A DNA stretch of 64,000 nucleotides from Methylobacterium sp. Leaf123 (GCF_001423405.1 NZ_LMNS01000038.1:1-64000), one strand, 5' to 3'; counted from the stretch's first letter, positions 38,768-48,608 are shown. Translations and numbers: made by a program. The notes: a model not told the origin generated them from the sequence alone.

Positions 38768-38979
38768 GATCACCTGCTCGCCAAACCGCGTTCCGCTACT
38801 TCTTGCAGCGGCGCAAGCGGGGCGCAAGCCGAAGGCCAAGGGCATCAACCGACGACGGTGGCCGGTCTTCGGGCGATGACGATCCGACGGGTAGGATCCG
38901 GCCTCGTCGGAACGCGCCTTGCGCGGCCGAATCACCATTCCCCTCGGTGATGGGGGCCGGCTTGTTTACCTCGATAAAT

Positions 38980-39321
38980 CTAGTTCCGGACGCGAAGCGG
39001 CTGCCGGCGGCGATCAGGACGGGCCTCGTAGGCGGGCGGGGGATAGGACGGGTCGTAGACCGTCCCGTCATACGGATCGTAAGCCCGGGGCAGGAGCGCG
39101 CCGAGCTGCACGCCCTCGCTTCCGCCGCGCTGGATCATCGTGCGCATGCCCGGCTGCAGCTTGCTGTCGTCCAGATCGTCGGGATGGGCGGGGATGAGCG
39201 GCAAACCCTCGGGGCCGCCCCGTTGGAGCATCGTCCGCATGCCGGGCTGAAGCGCCTGCGCCCCCCCGGCGAGCGGGATGCCGAGCGCGAGGATGACGGC
39301 GGTGACCAGGGAAAGCTTCAT
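38980..39321 (-). CDS. Small exported protein with an internal tandem repeat
   Basis: 113 residues. Signal peptide MKLSLVTAVILALGIPLAGGAQA is followed at residues 24-42 by LQPGMRTMLQRGGPEGLPL, which is repeated at residues 55-73 as LQPGMRTMIQRGGSEGVQL, 13 of 19 or more positions identical, with a 31-residue period. The C-terminal ~30 residues are Tyr/Pro/Arg-rich. No family recognised; secretion to periplasm or surface is inferred from the signal peptide. It sits between pyrE and rsh on the same strand. Confidence 0.75.
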   Translation of the reverse strand: MKLSLVTAVILALGIPLAGGAQALQPGMRTMLQRGGPEGLPLIPAHPDDLDDSKLQPGMRTMIQRGGSEGVQLGALLPRAYDPYDGTVYDPSYPPPAYEARPDRRRQPLRVRN

Positions 39322-39433
39322 GATGGTCGCTCCGGAAAAGCGCGTCGCAGGCTCCGCCGTCCATAGAGCGGCTCGATGACGGAATGACGGGTTCCGCCAT
39401 CGGTTCCAGCAGCGGCGCCTGCAGGACCGACCG

Positions 39434-41665
39434 TCAGCCGTTCACCCGCTCGACGCGGCTCACAGAGCGTTTGCCGCGCAGGTCCGCGACGATGGCGGTG
39501 AGGTGCTTCAGGTCCGGCACGGAGAGGTCGATGGAGATGTCGGTGAAGTCCTGCGTGCGGCGCTTCATCGAAACGTTGTCGATATTGCCGTCATGCTCGG
39601 CGATCACCTGGGCGATTTGCGCCAGCGTGCCGGGTTCGTTGATCGATTCGAGCGCGAGCTTGGCGGGGAAGCGCTCCTGCGAGCCCTCCACGTCCCAGCG
39701 CACATCGAGCCAGCGCTCGGGCTCGTTGTCGAAGGCGGCAAGCGCGGCGGACTGGATCGGATAGATCGTCACGCCGACGCCGGGGGTCAGAATGCCGACG
39801 ATGCGATCCCCCGGCAGGGCGCCACCATTCGGGGCAAAGCTCACCGGCAGGTCGCCGGCGAGCCCGCGAATCGGAATGCTGGCCAAGGCCGAAGCCCCCT
39901 CGGCATCGCCGGAGAAGGTCAGCCGCATGGTCTGATCCTTGGACCGGGTGAGGCGCCCCGCCGCGCCGTTGGCGGCTGGGCCGCCGCTCGCCCCCGCGCG
40001 CCGCTCCTCCTTGAAATCGGGATAGACGGCCTTCACCACGTCGCCGGAGAACATCTCGCCGCGCCCGACGGCGGCGAACACGTCCTCGGTGGTTGCGCGG
40101 GCGAGCCGGGGCAGGGAGCCGCGCAGCTTCTCCTCGGAAAAGCTCTTGCCGGCCCGCTCGAAGGCGCGATCCAGGATCTGGCGTCCGAGCCCGGCATATT
40201 GGCGCCGCACGGCGGTGCGGGTCGCCCGCCGGATCGCCGAGCGCGCCTTGCCGGTGACGACGAGCGATTCCCACGCCGCCGGCGGCGAGGCGCCGTCAGA
40301 GCGGGCGATCTCGACCTCATCGCCGTTGGCGAGTTCGTGGAGCAAGGGCGCAAGCCGTCCGTTGATCTTGGCGCCCACCGCCGTGTTGCCGACATCGGTA
40401 TGCACCGCGTAGGCGAAGTCGATCGGCGTGGCGCCCCGCGGCAGGGCGATCAGGCGGCCCTTGGGCGTGAAGCAGAACACCTGATCCTGGAACAGCTCCA
40501 GCTTGGTGTGCTCCAGAAACTCTTCCGGCGAATCGCCCTCGGCCAGCAGCTCGATCGTCCGGCGCAGCCATTGGTAGGCGCCGCTCTCGGTGGCGAGCCG
40601 CGGATGGATCTCGGCCTCGCCGCCCTCGGCGGAGGCCTCTTTGTAATGGGCGTGGGCGGCGATGCCGTATTCGGCGATCTCGTCCATCTCGGCGGTGCGG
40701 ATCTGCAGCTCGACGCGTTGGCGCTTCGGCCCGATCACCGTGGTGTGGATCGAGCGGTAATCGTTCTGCTTGGGCGTCGAGACGTAGTCCTTGTAACGGC
40801 CGGGGACCATCGGCCAGCTCGTGTGGACGACGCCGAGCGCCGCGTAGCACTCGGCCAGGGTGCCGACGATCACGCGAAAGCCGACGATGTCGGAGAGCTG
40901 CTCGAAGGCGACCGACTTGCGCTCCATCTTCGACCAGATCGAGAACGGCTTCTTCAGCCGCCCTTTCACCTGAGCGGCGATGCCGCGCGCCGCCAGCCGG
41001 GCGGTGAGGTCGTATTCGATGCTCTCGATGACACTGCCGGATTTCGCCGAGAGGTCTTCGAGCCGCTTGGTGATCGTCGCGTAGACCTCGGGCTTCAGCG
41101 TGCGGAAGGAGAGGTCTTCCAACTCGTCGCGCAGCTCCTGCATGCCCATGCGGCCGGCGAGCGGCGCGTAGATGTCGAGGGTCTCCTCGGCGATCCGCGC
41201 GCGCTTGTCGTCGCGCATGAAATGCAGCGTGCGCATGTTGTGCAGGCGATCAGCGAGCTTCACTAGAAGCACCCGCACGTCCTCGGCCACGGCCAGGAGC
41301 AGCTTGCGGAAGTTCTCGCCCTGCACCGCCCGCTTCGAGACGAGGTCGAGGCGCTTGAGCTTGGTCAGCCCGTCGACCAGCGCGCCGATCTCGGGGCCGA
41401 AGATCTCGCGGATCTCGTCGAGGGTCGCGGCAGTGTCCTCGACGGTGTCGTGCAGCACCGCCGCGACGATGGTCGCGTCGTCGAGGCGCAGGTCGGTGAG
41501 GATCGCGGCGACTTCGAGGGGATGGGCGAAGAATGGGTCGCCGGAGGCGCGCTTCTGCGTGCCATGCGCCCGCATGGCGTAGACGTAGGCGCGGTTGAGA
41601 AGCGCCTCGTTCGCGGCGGGATTGTAGCGCTTGACCCGCTCGACGAGTTCGTACTGGCGCATCAT
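39434..41665 (-). CDS. rsh: Bifunctional (p)ppGpp synthetase/hydrolase (Rsh/SpoT/RelA type)
   Basis: 743 residues. Order: HD hydrolase (HPLEVAAILTDL, VAAVLHDTVEDT), synthetase (GRYKDYVSTPKQNDYRSIHTTVIG, VELQIRTAEMDEIAEYGIAAHAHYK), TGS domain (VFCFTPKGRLIALPRGATPIDFAYAVH), and a C-terminal ACT domain (ISIDLSVPDLKHLTAIVADLRG). The HD residues needed for hydrolysis are present, so it is the single bifunctional enzyme typical of alphaproteobacteria. It sets the alarmone level in starvation. The gene follows rpoZ; a 371-base gap with copy B of the repeated element separates them. Confidence 0.96.
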   Translation of the reverse strand: MMRQYELVERVKRYNPAANEALLNRAYVYAMRAHGTQKRASGDPFFAHPLEVAAILTDLRLDDATIVAAVLHDTVEDTAATLDEIREIFGPEIGALVDGLTKLKRLDLVSKRAVQGENFRKLLLAVAEDVRVLLVKLADRLHNMRTLHFMRDDKRARIAEETLDIYAPLAGRMGMQELRDELEDLSFRTLKPEVYATITKRLEDLSAKSGSVIESIEYDLTARLAARGIAAQVKGRLKKPFSIWSKMERKSVAFEQLSDIVGFRVIVGTLAECYAALGVVHTSWPMVPGRYKDYVSTPKQNDYRSIHTTVIGPKRQRVELQIRTAEMDEIAEYGIAAHAHYKEASAEGGEAEIHPRLATESGAYQWLRRTIELLAEGDSPEEFLEHTKLELFQDQVFCFTPKGRLIALPRGATPIDFAYAVHTDVGNTAVGAKINGRLAPLLHELANGDEVEIARSDGASPPAAWESLVVTGKARSAIRRATRTAVRRQYAGLGRQILDRAFERAGKSFSEEKLRGSLPRLARATTEDVFAAVGRGEMFSGDVVKAVYPDFKEERRAGASGGPAANGAAGRLTRSKDQTMRLTFSGDAEGASALASIPIRGLAGDLPVSFAPNGGALPGDRIVGILTPGVGVTIYPIQSAALAAFDNEPERWLDVRWDVEGSQERFPAKLALESINEPGTLAQIAQVIAEHDGNIDNVSMKRRTQDFTDISIDLSVPDLKHLTAIVADLRGKRSVSRVERVNG

Positions 41666-42036
41666 CCGCCGAAGGATCCTGCTCTCAAATCTGCTCAGCG
41701 TCTCTCACAAGACGCCCGCTGCGCCGCCGTACTCCAAGGGGAGACGATCGGCGATCGGGCGGTTCGTGAGGCACTCTCAAAGGGGGGCCCGGCCCGGACG
41801 GACGCGGTCGCTCGTCCGACACCTTCCCGCATCGGCGTGCATTTGCCCAGACCCATGGCGTCGCGGACAAAGCGCGACGGCTCCGCCTCCCCCGCATGGA
41901 CGCCAAGATGAGCGCATCCCGAACGCCGGCGACCGGCTTCCGGGATCATACGTGGGGGAGGGAGCGACACACGAGAACGCCCGCCGCTCGGGGACCGAGG
42001 GCGGGCGTGAAACGTCAGGCCGAGCGCGAAAAGAGC
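41666..42036. other. 371-base gap between rpoZ and rsh
   Basis: It carries copy B of the repeated element (41700-41780) close to the rsh start and a third CTCTCA at 41682-41687. The rest, 41781-42036, is GC-rich with no supportable gene on either strand. The length suggests a separate rsh promoter or regulatory leader. Confidence 0.5.
41700..41780 (-). repeat. Repeated structured element, copy B (rpoZ-rsh gap)
   Basis: Second copy of the element at 17307-17386: the same GTCTCTCA end, identical CCGCTGCGCCGCCGT core, GACGAyCG, and TTCGTGAGGCACTCTCAA end. The stem arms differ but still pair: CGCCC (41713-41717) with GGGCG (41757-41761), against CCTCC with GGAGG in copy A. It starts 35 bases before the rsh start codon in the same orientation as copy A to its gene. 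Confidence 0.7.
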
Positions 42037-42447
42037 TTACTCACCCTCGTCGTCGGTCTCGGTCGGCGGTGCGAGATTCTCGAGACCGCGGAGGAGATCC
42101 TCCTCGCTCATGAAATCGAACTGCACGTTCTTGTCGTCCGAGGAGGACTGGGGCGCGACCGCCGCGGCGGCGGGCGAGCTCGACAGGAGCGGCACGGTCT
42201 CGGCCTCGGGCTCGTCCACCTCAACGTATTTCTGCATCGAGTGGATGAGCTGCTCTTTCAGATCCTCCGCCGTGATGGTCTCGTCGCCGATCTCGCGAAG
42301 GGCCACGACGGGATTCTTGTCGCGGTCGCGCTCCACGGTCAGCGGGGCGCCGGCGGCGAGCAGGCGAGCCCGGTGGCTGGCGAGCAGGACCAGCTCGAAG
42401 CGGTTCTCGACCTTCTCGATGCAGTCTTCGACGGTGACGCGAGCCAT
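42037..42447 (-). CDS. rpoZ: RNA polymerase omega subunit
   Basis: 136 residues. [33 protein letters not shown] is the omega signature, followed by [13 protein letters not shown]-terminal acidic tail of about 60 residues is common in alphaproteobacteria. Omega helps assembly of RNA polymerase and, with DksA, forms a ppGpp site, which fits its place in front of rsh. AAGGAG is upstream of ATG 42447; the in-frame region further upstream is not conserved. Confidence 0.95.
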   Translation of the reverse strand: MARVTVEDCIEKVENRFELVLLASHRARLLAAGAPLTVERDRDKNPVVALREIGDETITAEDLKEQLIHSMQKYVEVDEPEAETVPLLSSSPAAAAVAPQSSSDDKNVQFDFMSEEDLLRGLENLAPPTETDDEGE

Positions 42448-42650
42448 GCGAGGCGGCTCCTTCCTCAGGCGCGGATACGAACGATATGCGTGATGAACGG
42501 GCTTCCTACACCGGTTATCGCCGTCCAACAAGTCGCGGGAGCGGTTGAGAATCCGTCCCTGTCGGTCCACATGGAAAGCGGTGTTGGTCCAACCCGGCAC
42601 CGATCCCGGCCGGCCTTGAACCGGCGCCAGCGGACCCGAGGATTCTCCAC

Positions 42651-43217
42651 ATGTTCATTCAGACCGAAGCCACGCCGAACCCCGCCACGCTCAAGTTCCT
42701 GCCCGGCCGCGTCGTGCTCACCGACGGGACCTTCGAGGCCCGCGACACCGCCAGCGCCGAGCGCTCGCCGCTGGCCACCGCCCTGTTCGCGGTGCCCGGC
42801 GTCTCGGGCGTCTATTTCGGGCACGACTTCATCTCCGTCACCAAGGCCGACGGCGTGAACGAGTGGCCGCAGGTGAAGCCCGCCGTGCTCGGCGCGATCA
42901 TGGACCACTTCCAATCCGGCCGCCCGGTCCTGGCCGAGGGCACGGCGCTCGCGGAAGAAGAGACGGACGAGTTCTACGACGAGGCCGACCACGACACCGT
43001 GGCCACCATCAAGGACCTGCTGGAAACCCGCGTGCGTCCGGCGGTGGCCGGTGACGGCGGCGACATCACCTTCCGCGGCTACCGCGACGGCATCGTCTAC
43101 CTCGAGATGAAGGGCGCCTGCTCGGGTTGTCCGTCCTCCACCGCGACCCTGCGCCAGGGTGTGCAGAACCTGTTTCGCCATTTCCTTCCCTCCGTGCGGG
43201 AAGTGCAGGCGATCTGA
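42651..43217 (+). CDS. NifU-like iron-sulfur scaffold protein (Nfu)
   Basis: 188 residues. N-terminal Nfu_N domain ([20 protein letters not shown]) and C-terminal NifU domain with the cluster-binding CSGC in [22 protein letters not shown]. It should carry or deliver [4Fe-4S] clusters, potentially to MiaB, MutY or the Rrf2-type regulator in this window. It is divergent from rpoZ and followed by tsaB, the usual order in alphaproteobacteria. Confidence 0.93.
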   Translation: MFIQTEATPNPATLKFLPGRVVLTDGTFEARDTASAERSPLATALFAVPGVSGVYFGHDFISVTKADGVNEWPQVKPAVLGAIMDHFQSGRPVLAEGTALAEEETDEFYDEADHDTVATIKDLLETRVRPAVAGDGGDITFRGYRDGIVYLEMKGACSGCPSSTATLRQGVQNLFRHFLPSVREVQAI

Positions 43218-43376
43218 TCGGCGGCCCCGCCGCCCGGTTTTCCCCTGACATCGGCGCAACACCGCACCGCTTCCTTGGGGAGTCGGGCCGCGGATGCGCT
43301 GACGGGGAGGGCGGTTTCGTCCTAAGAAGAGCCGGAGGGCGGGCGCTCGGGGTCCGCCACCGGATGGAATCGACGT

Positions 43377-44057
43377 TTGCGGATCCTTGCCATCGATACG
43401 GCGCTCGAAGCCTGCGCTGCCTGCGTGGCCACCGACGACAGCGACGACCTGCTCGCTGAGGAGTCGATGCCGCTCGTGCGCGGCCATGCCGAAGCGCTGC
43501 TGCCGCTGATCGAGCGGGTCATGGCCCGGGTCGAGGGCGGCTTCGAGGGTCTCGACCGGGTCGCGGTCACGGTCGGGCCCGGCAGCTATACCGGCTTGCG
43601 CGTCGGCATCTCCGCCGCCCGTGCGATCGGGCTCGCCACCGGCATTCCGGTGGTGGGCGTGACGACTCTGTCCGCCCTGCTGGCGCCGCAGCTCGCGCTC
43701 AACGGCGACGACACGGTGGTCGCCGCGATCGATGCGCGCCACGGCGCCGTCTACCTCCAAGCCATGAGCGTGACGCAAGGCACGGTGATCCCGCCCCGTC
43801 ACATCGCCCTGGAAGAAGCGGCGACCCTGCTCGGCAACCGTCGGACGATCCTGACCGGCTCCGGCGCGCCCGCGCTCGCGGCGGCGGCGACTGCCGCCGG
43901 CATCCCCGTCGAGGTCGCCGAGACCGGCGCGCCGCAGATCGCCTGGGTCGCCTCGCTCGGACTCGTCGCCGACCCGGACCAGGCGCTGCCGCGCCCCCTC
44001 TACCTGCGCGGGCCCGATGCCCAACCGCAGCATCATGCGAGGCTCGCAAGGGCATGA
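43377..44057 (+). CDS. tsaB: tRNA threonylcarbamoyladenosine biosynthesis protein TsaB
   Basis: 226 residues, ASKHA fold. ILAIDTALEACAACV and VGPGSYTGLRVGISAARAIGLA are diagnostic. With TsaD and TsaE it installs t6A37 on ANN-reading tRNAs. The start is TTG at 43377, since the conserved N-terminus begins there and no ATG fits. The stop overlaps the rimI start as ATGA. Confidence 0.93.
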   Translation: MRILAIDTALEACAACVATDDSDDLLAEESMPLVRGHAEALLPLIERVMARVEGGFEGLDRVAVTVGPGSYTGLRVGISAARAIGLATGIPVVGVTTLSALLAPQLALNGDDTVVAAIDARHGAVYLQAMSVTQGTVIPPRHIALEEAATLLGNRRTILTGSGAPALAAAATAAGIPVEVAETGAPQIAWVASLGLVADPDQALPRPLYLRGPDAQPQHHARLARA

Positions 44058-44575
44058 CGCGGACCGTCTCTCCGTTCTGGCCGCTCGATTGGTGGTCCGC
44101 ATGGTGGGACGCCTGGGGCTCCGTGCCCTACGTCGCGCCGCTGCGGGATGCCGGACAGGCCTCCGACCTGGAAAAACTGCACGCCACCGCCTTCGCCCGC
44201 CCCTGGGCGGCCCATGAATTCGAGCGGATGCTGTGCGAACGCTCGACCGAGGCGCATGCCCTGCGCCGGGGCAACGCGCTGCTGGGCTTCGTGCTGTCGC
44301 GCAAGGCCGTGGACGAGGCGGAGATCCTCACCATCGTTCTGGCGCCCTCCGCCCGCGGCGGCGGCCACAGCCACCGGCTCCTGCGCGAGCACCTGAATGC
44401 GCTGGCCTATGCCGGCATCCGCACGGTCCATCTCGAAGTCGACGAGGGCAACACGCCGGCCCTGAAGCTCTACACCCGCCACGGCTTCCTCAAGATCGGC
44501 GAGCGCAAGGGCTACTACCCCCTGCCCAACGGCAGCCGAGCCACGGCGCTGACTATGAGCGCGACGCTGTCGTGA
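44054..44575 (+). CDS. rimI: Ribosomal protein S18 alanine N-acetyltransferase
   Basis: 173 residues, GNAT fold. ILTIVLAPSARGGGHSHRLL is the acetyl-CoA loop (Q/RxxGxG/A is slightly altered) and VHLEVDEGNTPALKLYTRHGFLKIGERKGYY is the typical RimI end. About 35 extra residues, Trp-rich, lie at the N-terminus (SPFWPLDWWSAWWDAW). Overlaps tsaB by four bases, as commonly seen. Confidence 0.9.
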   Translation: MTRTVSPFWPLDWWSAWWDAWGSVPYVAPLRDAGQASDLEKLHATAFARPWAAHEFERMLCERSTEAHALRRGNALLGFVLSRKAVDEAEILTIVLAPSARGGGHSHRLLREHLNALAYAGIRTVHLEVDEGNTPALKLYTRHGFLKIGERKGYYPLPNGSRATALTMSATLS

Positions 44576-44600
44576 GGCTTTGCGGGAGCGCATCCGCCCG

Positions 44601-45479
44601 ATGACGCGCGTCGGCATCGGCCTCCGCCTCCTCGTCCAGGCGCTGGCCTTCCTGATCGTGATCGGGCCGCACTGGCTCAGCCTGCGCTTCGGCCGGGGGC
44701 GGCTCGCGGCGCGGCTCGCGGTGCTGTTCCACCGCCTGTTCCTGCGCCTGTTTTCCCTGCGGGTGACGCAGAGCGGCACACCGCCGCCGCCGGGCGAGCC
44801 GGCGCTCGTGCTCTCGAACCATGTCTCCTGGCTCGACATCGTCGCGCTCGGCTCGCTGCGCCCGCTCTCCTTCGTCGCCAAGTCGGAAATCGCCGGCTGG
44901 CCCCTGATCGGCGTGCTGGCCAAGCTTCAGCGCACCGTCTTCATCGAGCGATCGAAGCGGACGGCGACTGCTCGCGTCAACGCTACGGTCGGGCAACGGC
45001 TCGCGGACGGCGACCTGATCGTGCTGTTCGCCGAGGGCACCACCGGCGACGGCCTGCGCCTGCTGCCGTTCCGCTCGTCGCTGGTCGGCGCCGCGCGAAC
45101 GGCGCTGACGGCGGAAACCGGCGGGCTCGCACGCATTCGGCTTCAGCCCCTGGCCGTAGGCTACCCGCGCCGCAACGGCCTGCCGGTGACCCGCATCGAG
45201 CGGCCGGAGATCGCGTGGTACGGCGACACGGAACTCGCGCCGCATCTCGCCCTGTTCTCCAATCGCGGCCCCATCGACGTGCACGTGAACTGGGGCGCGC
45301 CGATCGCCTTCGAGGCCGCCACCGACCGCAAGGTCGCCACCGCCCAGGCCGAGGCCGCCGTGCGGCAGGGCCTGCGCCAGATTCATCGCGGCGGGGCCAC
45401 TCCCCACCCGGCGCCGGCAGCACCGGAAACGATCGGGGAGGGCGCCGACGTCTCGGCGCCGGGCATCGCCGCCGTGTGA
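44601..45479 (+). CDS. plsC: 1-acyl-sn-glycerol-3-phosphate acyltransferase
   Basis: 292 residues. One N-terminal membrane segment is followed by the acyltransferase motifs NHVSWLD (HxxxxD) and LFAEGTT with a later PLAVGY region. It adds the second acyl chain to lysophosphatidate or a similar lipid. The frame can start at TTG 44580, but ATG 44601 is preferred. The C-terminal ~30 residues are Pro/Ala-rich. It follows rimI by 25 bases. Confidence 0.88.
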   Translation: MTRVGIGLRLLVQALAFLIVIGPHWLSLRFGRGRLAARLAVLFHRLFLRLFSLRVTQSGTPPPPGEPALVLSNHVSWLDIVALGSLRPLSFVAKSEIAGWPLIGVLAKLQRTVFIERSKRTATARVNATVGQRLADGDLIVLFAEGTTGDGLRLLPFRSSLVGAARTALTAETGGLARIRLQPLAVGYPRRNGLPVTRIERPEIAWYGDTELAPHLALFSNRGPIDVHVNWGAPIAFEAATDRKVATAQAEAAVRQGLRQIHRGGATPHPAPAAPETIGEGADVSAPGIAAV

Positions 45480-45483
45480 CCGT

Positions 45484-45924
45484 TCAGGCCGGGAGCGGGA
45501 AGGTCGCCGCTTGGCCGCGAACGACCCCGCCCTCATCCACGAGCTGCCAGACGATGCCCTCGGTGACCGGGAAGCGCCGCCCGTCCTTGGCAACCCGAAT
45601 GCCGGCATAATCCGAGACGAACCCGTCGCGGGCGACCGCGTCGAGCAGGCGCTGCCGCTCTGCCCGCTCCGGCGCCTCGGCCGAGAGCCGCGAGGGCATG
45701 CCGACGATGTCTTGCCAGTCATAACCGAAGGCCCGCTGCGCCGCCCGGTTGGCGTAGACGAAGAGCGGGTCGGCGCTCGTGTCGTGGGCCAGCACCGCGA
45801 AGGGCGCCGACCCATAGAGCCAGTCCGGCCCGAGATCCGGCTCAGGGATGAGCGGGCGGCCGACGAGGCGCAGGAAGCTGCCGGTCAGCAGGGTGAAGAA
45901 GGCGGGATCTTCGGCAAGCCTCAC
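45484..45924 (-). CDS. MEKHLA-domain (PAS-like) protein
   Basis: 146 residues from GTG 45924; a GTG at 46029 in frame would add 35 residues but would run into the miaB upstream region. The sequence DPLFVYANRAAQRAFGYDWQDIVGMPSRLSAEAPERAERQRLL is a clear MEKHLA domain, a PAS-related module that may bind a small ligand. It is the only minus-strand gene inside the tsaB-to-lnt block. Function unknown. Confidence 0.8.
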   Translation of the reverse strand: MRLAEDPAFFTLLTGSFLRLVGRPLIPEPDLGPDWLYGSAPFAVLAHDTSADPLFVYANRAAQRAFGYDWQDIVGMPSRLSAEAPERAERQRLLDAVARDGFVSDYAGIRVAKDGRRFPVTEGIVWQLVDEGGVVRGQAATFPLPA

Positions 45925-46055
45925 GGGCGGACCTTTTTGAAGGGGCAAAAGTTCGGATCGCTGAGAGAATCGTGTCGGCGACCGAACCGTGATAGAGGGC
46001 CTGTCGAGCAGAAAATCCTCAAAAATCACCGCCCGCCGGCGGCAGGGTTGCGATC

Positions 46056-47396
46056 TTGAAGAAAGCCTACGTCAAGTCTTACGGCTGCCAGATGAACGCC
46101 TACGACGCCGGCCGCATGGCCGACGTGTTGGCGGCCGAGGGCTACAGCGCGACGGACTCGGTCGAGGAGGCCGATGTCGTCGTTCTCAACACCTGCCACA
46201 TCCGCGAAAAGGCCGCTGAGAAGGTCTATTCCGAACTCGGGCGCCTGCGTGTGCTGAAGGGCGAGCGCGCCGAGAGCGGGCAGGACACGCGCATCGTGGT
46301 CGCGGGCTGCGTCGCGCAGGCGGAAGGCCGCGAGATTTTGTCCCGCGCGCCCGCCGTGGACGTGGTGGTGGGCCCGCAGAGCTATCACCGCCTGCCGGAC
46401 CTGTTGCGCCAGTCGCGCGAGACCCGCGTCGTCGACACCGAATTCCCGGCCGAGGACAAATTCGATCACCTGCCCGCCCGGCGCAACCGCGGCGTCACCG
46501 GCTTCCTCACCGTGCAGGAGGGCTGCGACAAGTTCTGCGCCTTCTGCGTCGTGCCCTATACCCGCGGCGCGGAGGTCTCGCGCTCGGTGGCGGCGGTGGT
46601 GGACGAAGCCCGCCGCCTCGTCGAGGGCGGGGTGCGCGAGATCACCCTCATCGGCCAGAACGTCAACGCCTATCACGGCGACGGGCCGGACGGCGCGCCC
46701 GCGACGCTCGGCCACCTGATGGACGCGCTCTCCGCGGTGCCGGGCCTCCTGCGCCTGCGCTACACCACGAGCCACCCGAACGACTTCGCCGACGATCTCA
46801 TTGCCGCCCACGCGACGAACCCGCTGGTGATGCCCTACCTGCACCTGCCGGTGCAGTCGGGCTCGGACCGCATCCTTCAGGCGATGAACCGGCGCCATAC
46901 CGGCGATGCTTACCGCCGGCTGATCGAGCGCATCCGGACCGCGCGGTCCGACATCGCACTGTCCTCGGATTTCATCGTCGGCTTCCCCGGCGAGACCGAT
47001 GCCGACTTTGCCGAGACCATGCGGCTCGTCGCCGATATCGGCTTTTCGGCGGCGTTCTCGTTCAAGTACAGCCCGCGCGCCGGCACGCCGGCGGCGGAGC
47101 GCGAGGACGCGGTGCCGGAGGCGGTGAAGACCGAGCGGCTTGCCGCCCTCCAGGAACTCCTCGACCGCCAGCGCCACGCCTACAACGCCGCAAGCGTCGG
47201 CACGCTCACCGAGATCCTGGTCGAGAAGATCGGCCGGCATCCGGGGCAGGTCGCGGGCAAGACGCCGCACCTCCAAGCGGTACAGTTCGATGCGCCGGCC
47301 TCGACCATCGGCACGCTGGTGCCGGTGCGTATCACGCGGGCGGGCTCGAACAGCCTGTTCGGCGAAACGCTGGAGGGTGCGGCGGCGGCCGCGTGA
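46056..47396 (+). CDS. miaB: tRNA-2-methylthio-N6-dimethylallyladenosine synthase MiaB
   Basis: 446 residues. N-terminal UPF0004 domain with cysteines in [19 protein letters not shown] and AGCVAQAEG, radical-SAM CxxxCxxC in GCDKFCAFC, and a C-terminal TRAM domain. It methylthiolates i6A37 in tRNA. The start is TTG at 46056, exactly before [10 protein letters not shown]. Followed by phoH. Confidence 0.95.
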   Translation: MKKAYVKSYGCQMNAYDAGRMADVLAAEGYSATDSVEEADVVVLNTCHIREKAAEKVYSELGRLRVLKGERAESGQDTRIVVAGCVAQAEGREILSRAPAVDVVVGPQSYHRLPDLLRQSRETRVVDTEFPAEDKFDHLPARRNRGVTGFLTVQEGCDKFCAFCVVPYTRGAEVSRSVAAVVDEARRLVEGGVREITLIGQNVNAYHGDGPDGAPATLGHLMDALSAVPGLLRLRYTTSHPNDFADDLIAAHATNPLVMPYLHLPVQSGSDRILQAMNRRHTGDAYRRLIERIRTARSDIALSSDFIVGFPGETDADFAETMRLVADIGFSAAFSFKYSPRAGTPAAEREDAVPEAVKTERLAALQELLDRQRHAYNAASVGTLTEILVEKIGRHPGQVAGKTPHLQAVQFDAPASTIGTLVPVRITRAGSNSLFGETLEGAAAAA

Positions 47397-47432
47397 CCTA
47401 TATGAGGCCCATCACCATGCCGGATCTCTCGC

Positions 47433-48539
47433 GTGCCGATTGACGTTGCGTCAGCCCGTGGCCCTGCCGGCCGCAACAACCGCCCCTCACCGGGGCGTCC
47501 GGGTCTCGCCGAGGCCGTAGAGGTCTCGCTCACCTTCGATGACAACCGGCTCGCCAGCCTCGTCTTCGGCCAATACGACCAGAACGTCGCCCATATCGAG
47601 CGGCGACTCGGCATCACCGGCACAGCGCTCGGCAACCACCTCGTGGTCAAGGGCACGCCCGAGGCCGCCGAGAAGGCGCGGCGGGTGTTCGAGCGGCTCT
47701 ACACGCGGGTGCAGAAGGCCGGCACGACCCTGACGCTCGGCGATGTGGACGGGGTGATCCAAGAGGTCACCGTTCAGGGCAACCTGTTCCCCTCCGCCGA
47801 GATCGTCGCCGACAACGGCCGCGAGCAGTTCGAGCAGATCGCCACCCGCAAGCGCGGCGCCGTGCGCGCCCGCAACGCCGCGCAGAGCGAGTACATCAAA
47901 CTCCTGCGCGCCAACGAACTCGTCTTCGCCGAAGGCCCCGCCGGCACCGGCAAGACCTGGCTCGCCGTCGGCCACGCCGTCTCGCTGCTGGAACAGGGCC
48001 ATGCCGAGCGGCTGATCCTGTCGCGCCCGGCGGTCGAGGCCGGCGAGCGGCTGGGCTTCCTGCCCGGCGACATGCGCGAGAAGGTCGATCCGTATCTTCG
48101 CCCGATCTACGATGCGCTCTACGACTTCATGGAGGCACGCCACGTCGATCGCGGCCTCCAGACCGGCATCATCGAGATCGCCCCGCTCGCCTTCATGCGC
48201 GGGCGCACCCTGACCAACGCCGTGGTGCTGCTCGATGAGGCGCAGAACACCACCTCGATGCAGATGAAGATGTTCCTGACCCGGTTGGGCGAGAACTCCC
48301 GCATGATCATCACCGGCGATCCCAGTCAGATCGACCTGCCGCCGGGCCAGAAATCCGGCCTCGTCGAGGCGGTCAACGTGCTCGACGGCGTCGAGGGCAT
48401 CGGCCGCGTCCGCTTCCGCGACGTGGACGTGGTGCGCCACGACCTCGTGCGCCGCATCGTCACCGCCTACGAATCCGCCGCTCACGGCGAGGGTGAGGCC
48501 GACCGCAACCCGAACCCGCGGCGGCGTCCGCTGGCTTGA
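47433..48539 (+). CDS. PhoH-like ATPase
   Basis: 368 residues. Walker A GPAGTGKTW and Walker B VVLLDEAQNTT; an N-terminal KH-like segment (residues ~30-110) precedes the P-loop domain, and ITGDPSQIDLP follows. PhoH proteins are predicted RNA-linked helicases or NTPases, and the pairing with ybeY is highly conserved. GTG 47433 is the likely start. Confidence 0.92.
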   Translation: MPIDVASARGPAGRNNRPSPGRPGLAEAVEVSLTFDDNRLASLVFGQYDQNVAHIERRLGITGTALGNHLVVKGTPEAAEKARRVFERLYTRVQKAGTTLTLGDVDGVIQEVTVQGNLFPSAEIVADNGREQFEQIATRKRGAVRARNAAQSEYIKLLRANELVFAEGPAGTGKTWLAVGHAVSLLEQGHAERLILSRPAVEAGERLGFLPGDMREKVDPYLRPIYDALYDFMEARHVDRGLQTGIIEIAPLAFMRGRTLTNAVVLLDEAQNTTSMQMKMFLTRLGENSRMIITGDPSQIDLPPGQKSGLVEAVNVLDGVEGIGRVRFRDVDVVRHDLVRRIVTAYESAAHGEGEADRNPNPRRRPLA

Positions 48540-48608
48540 GCGGCGACAGAATCGCGGTGGCCCACGGGACACCGCAACGACGTTGACGGTGCTGACCAGA
48601 AGCCACAC

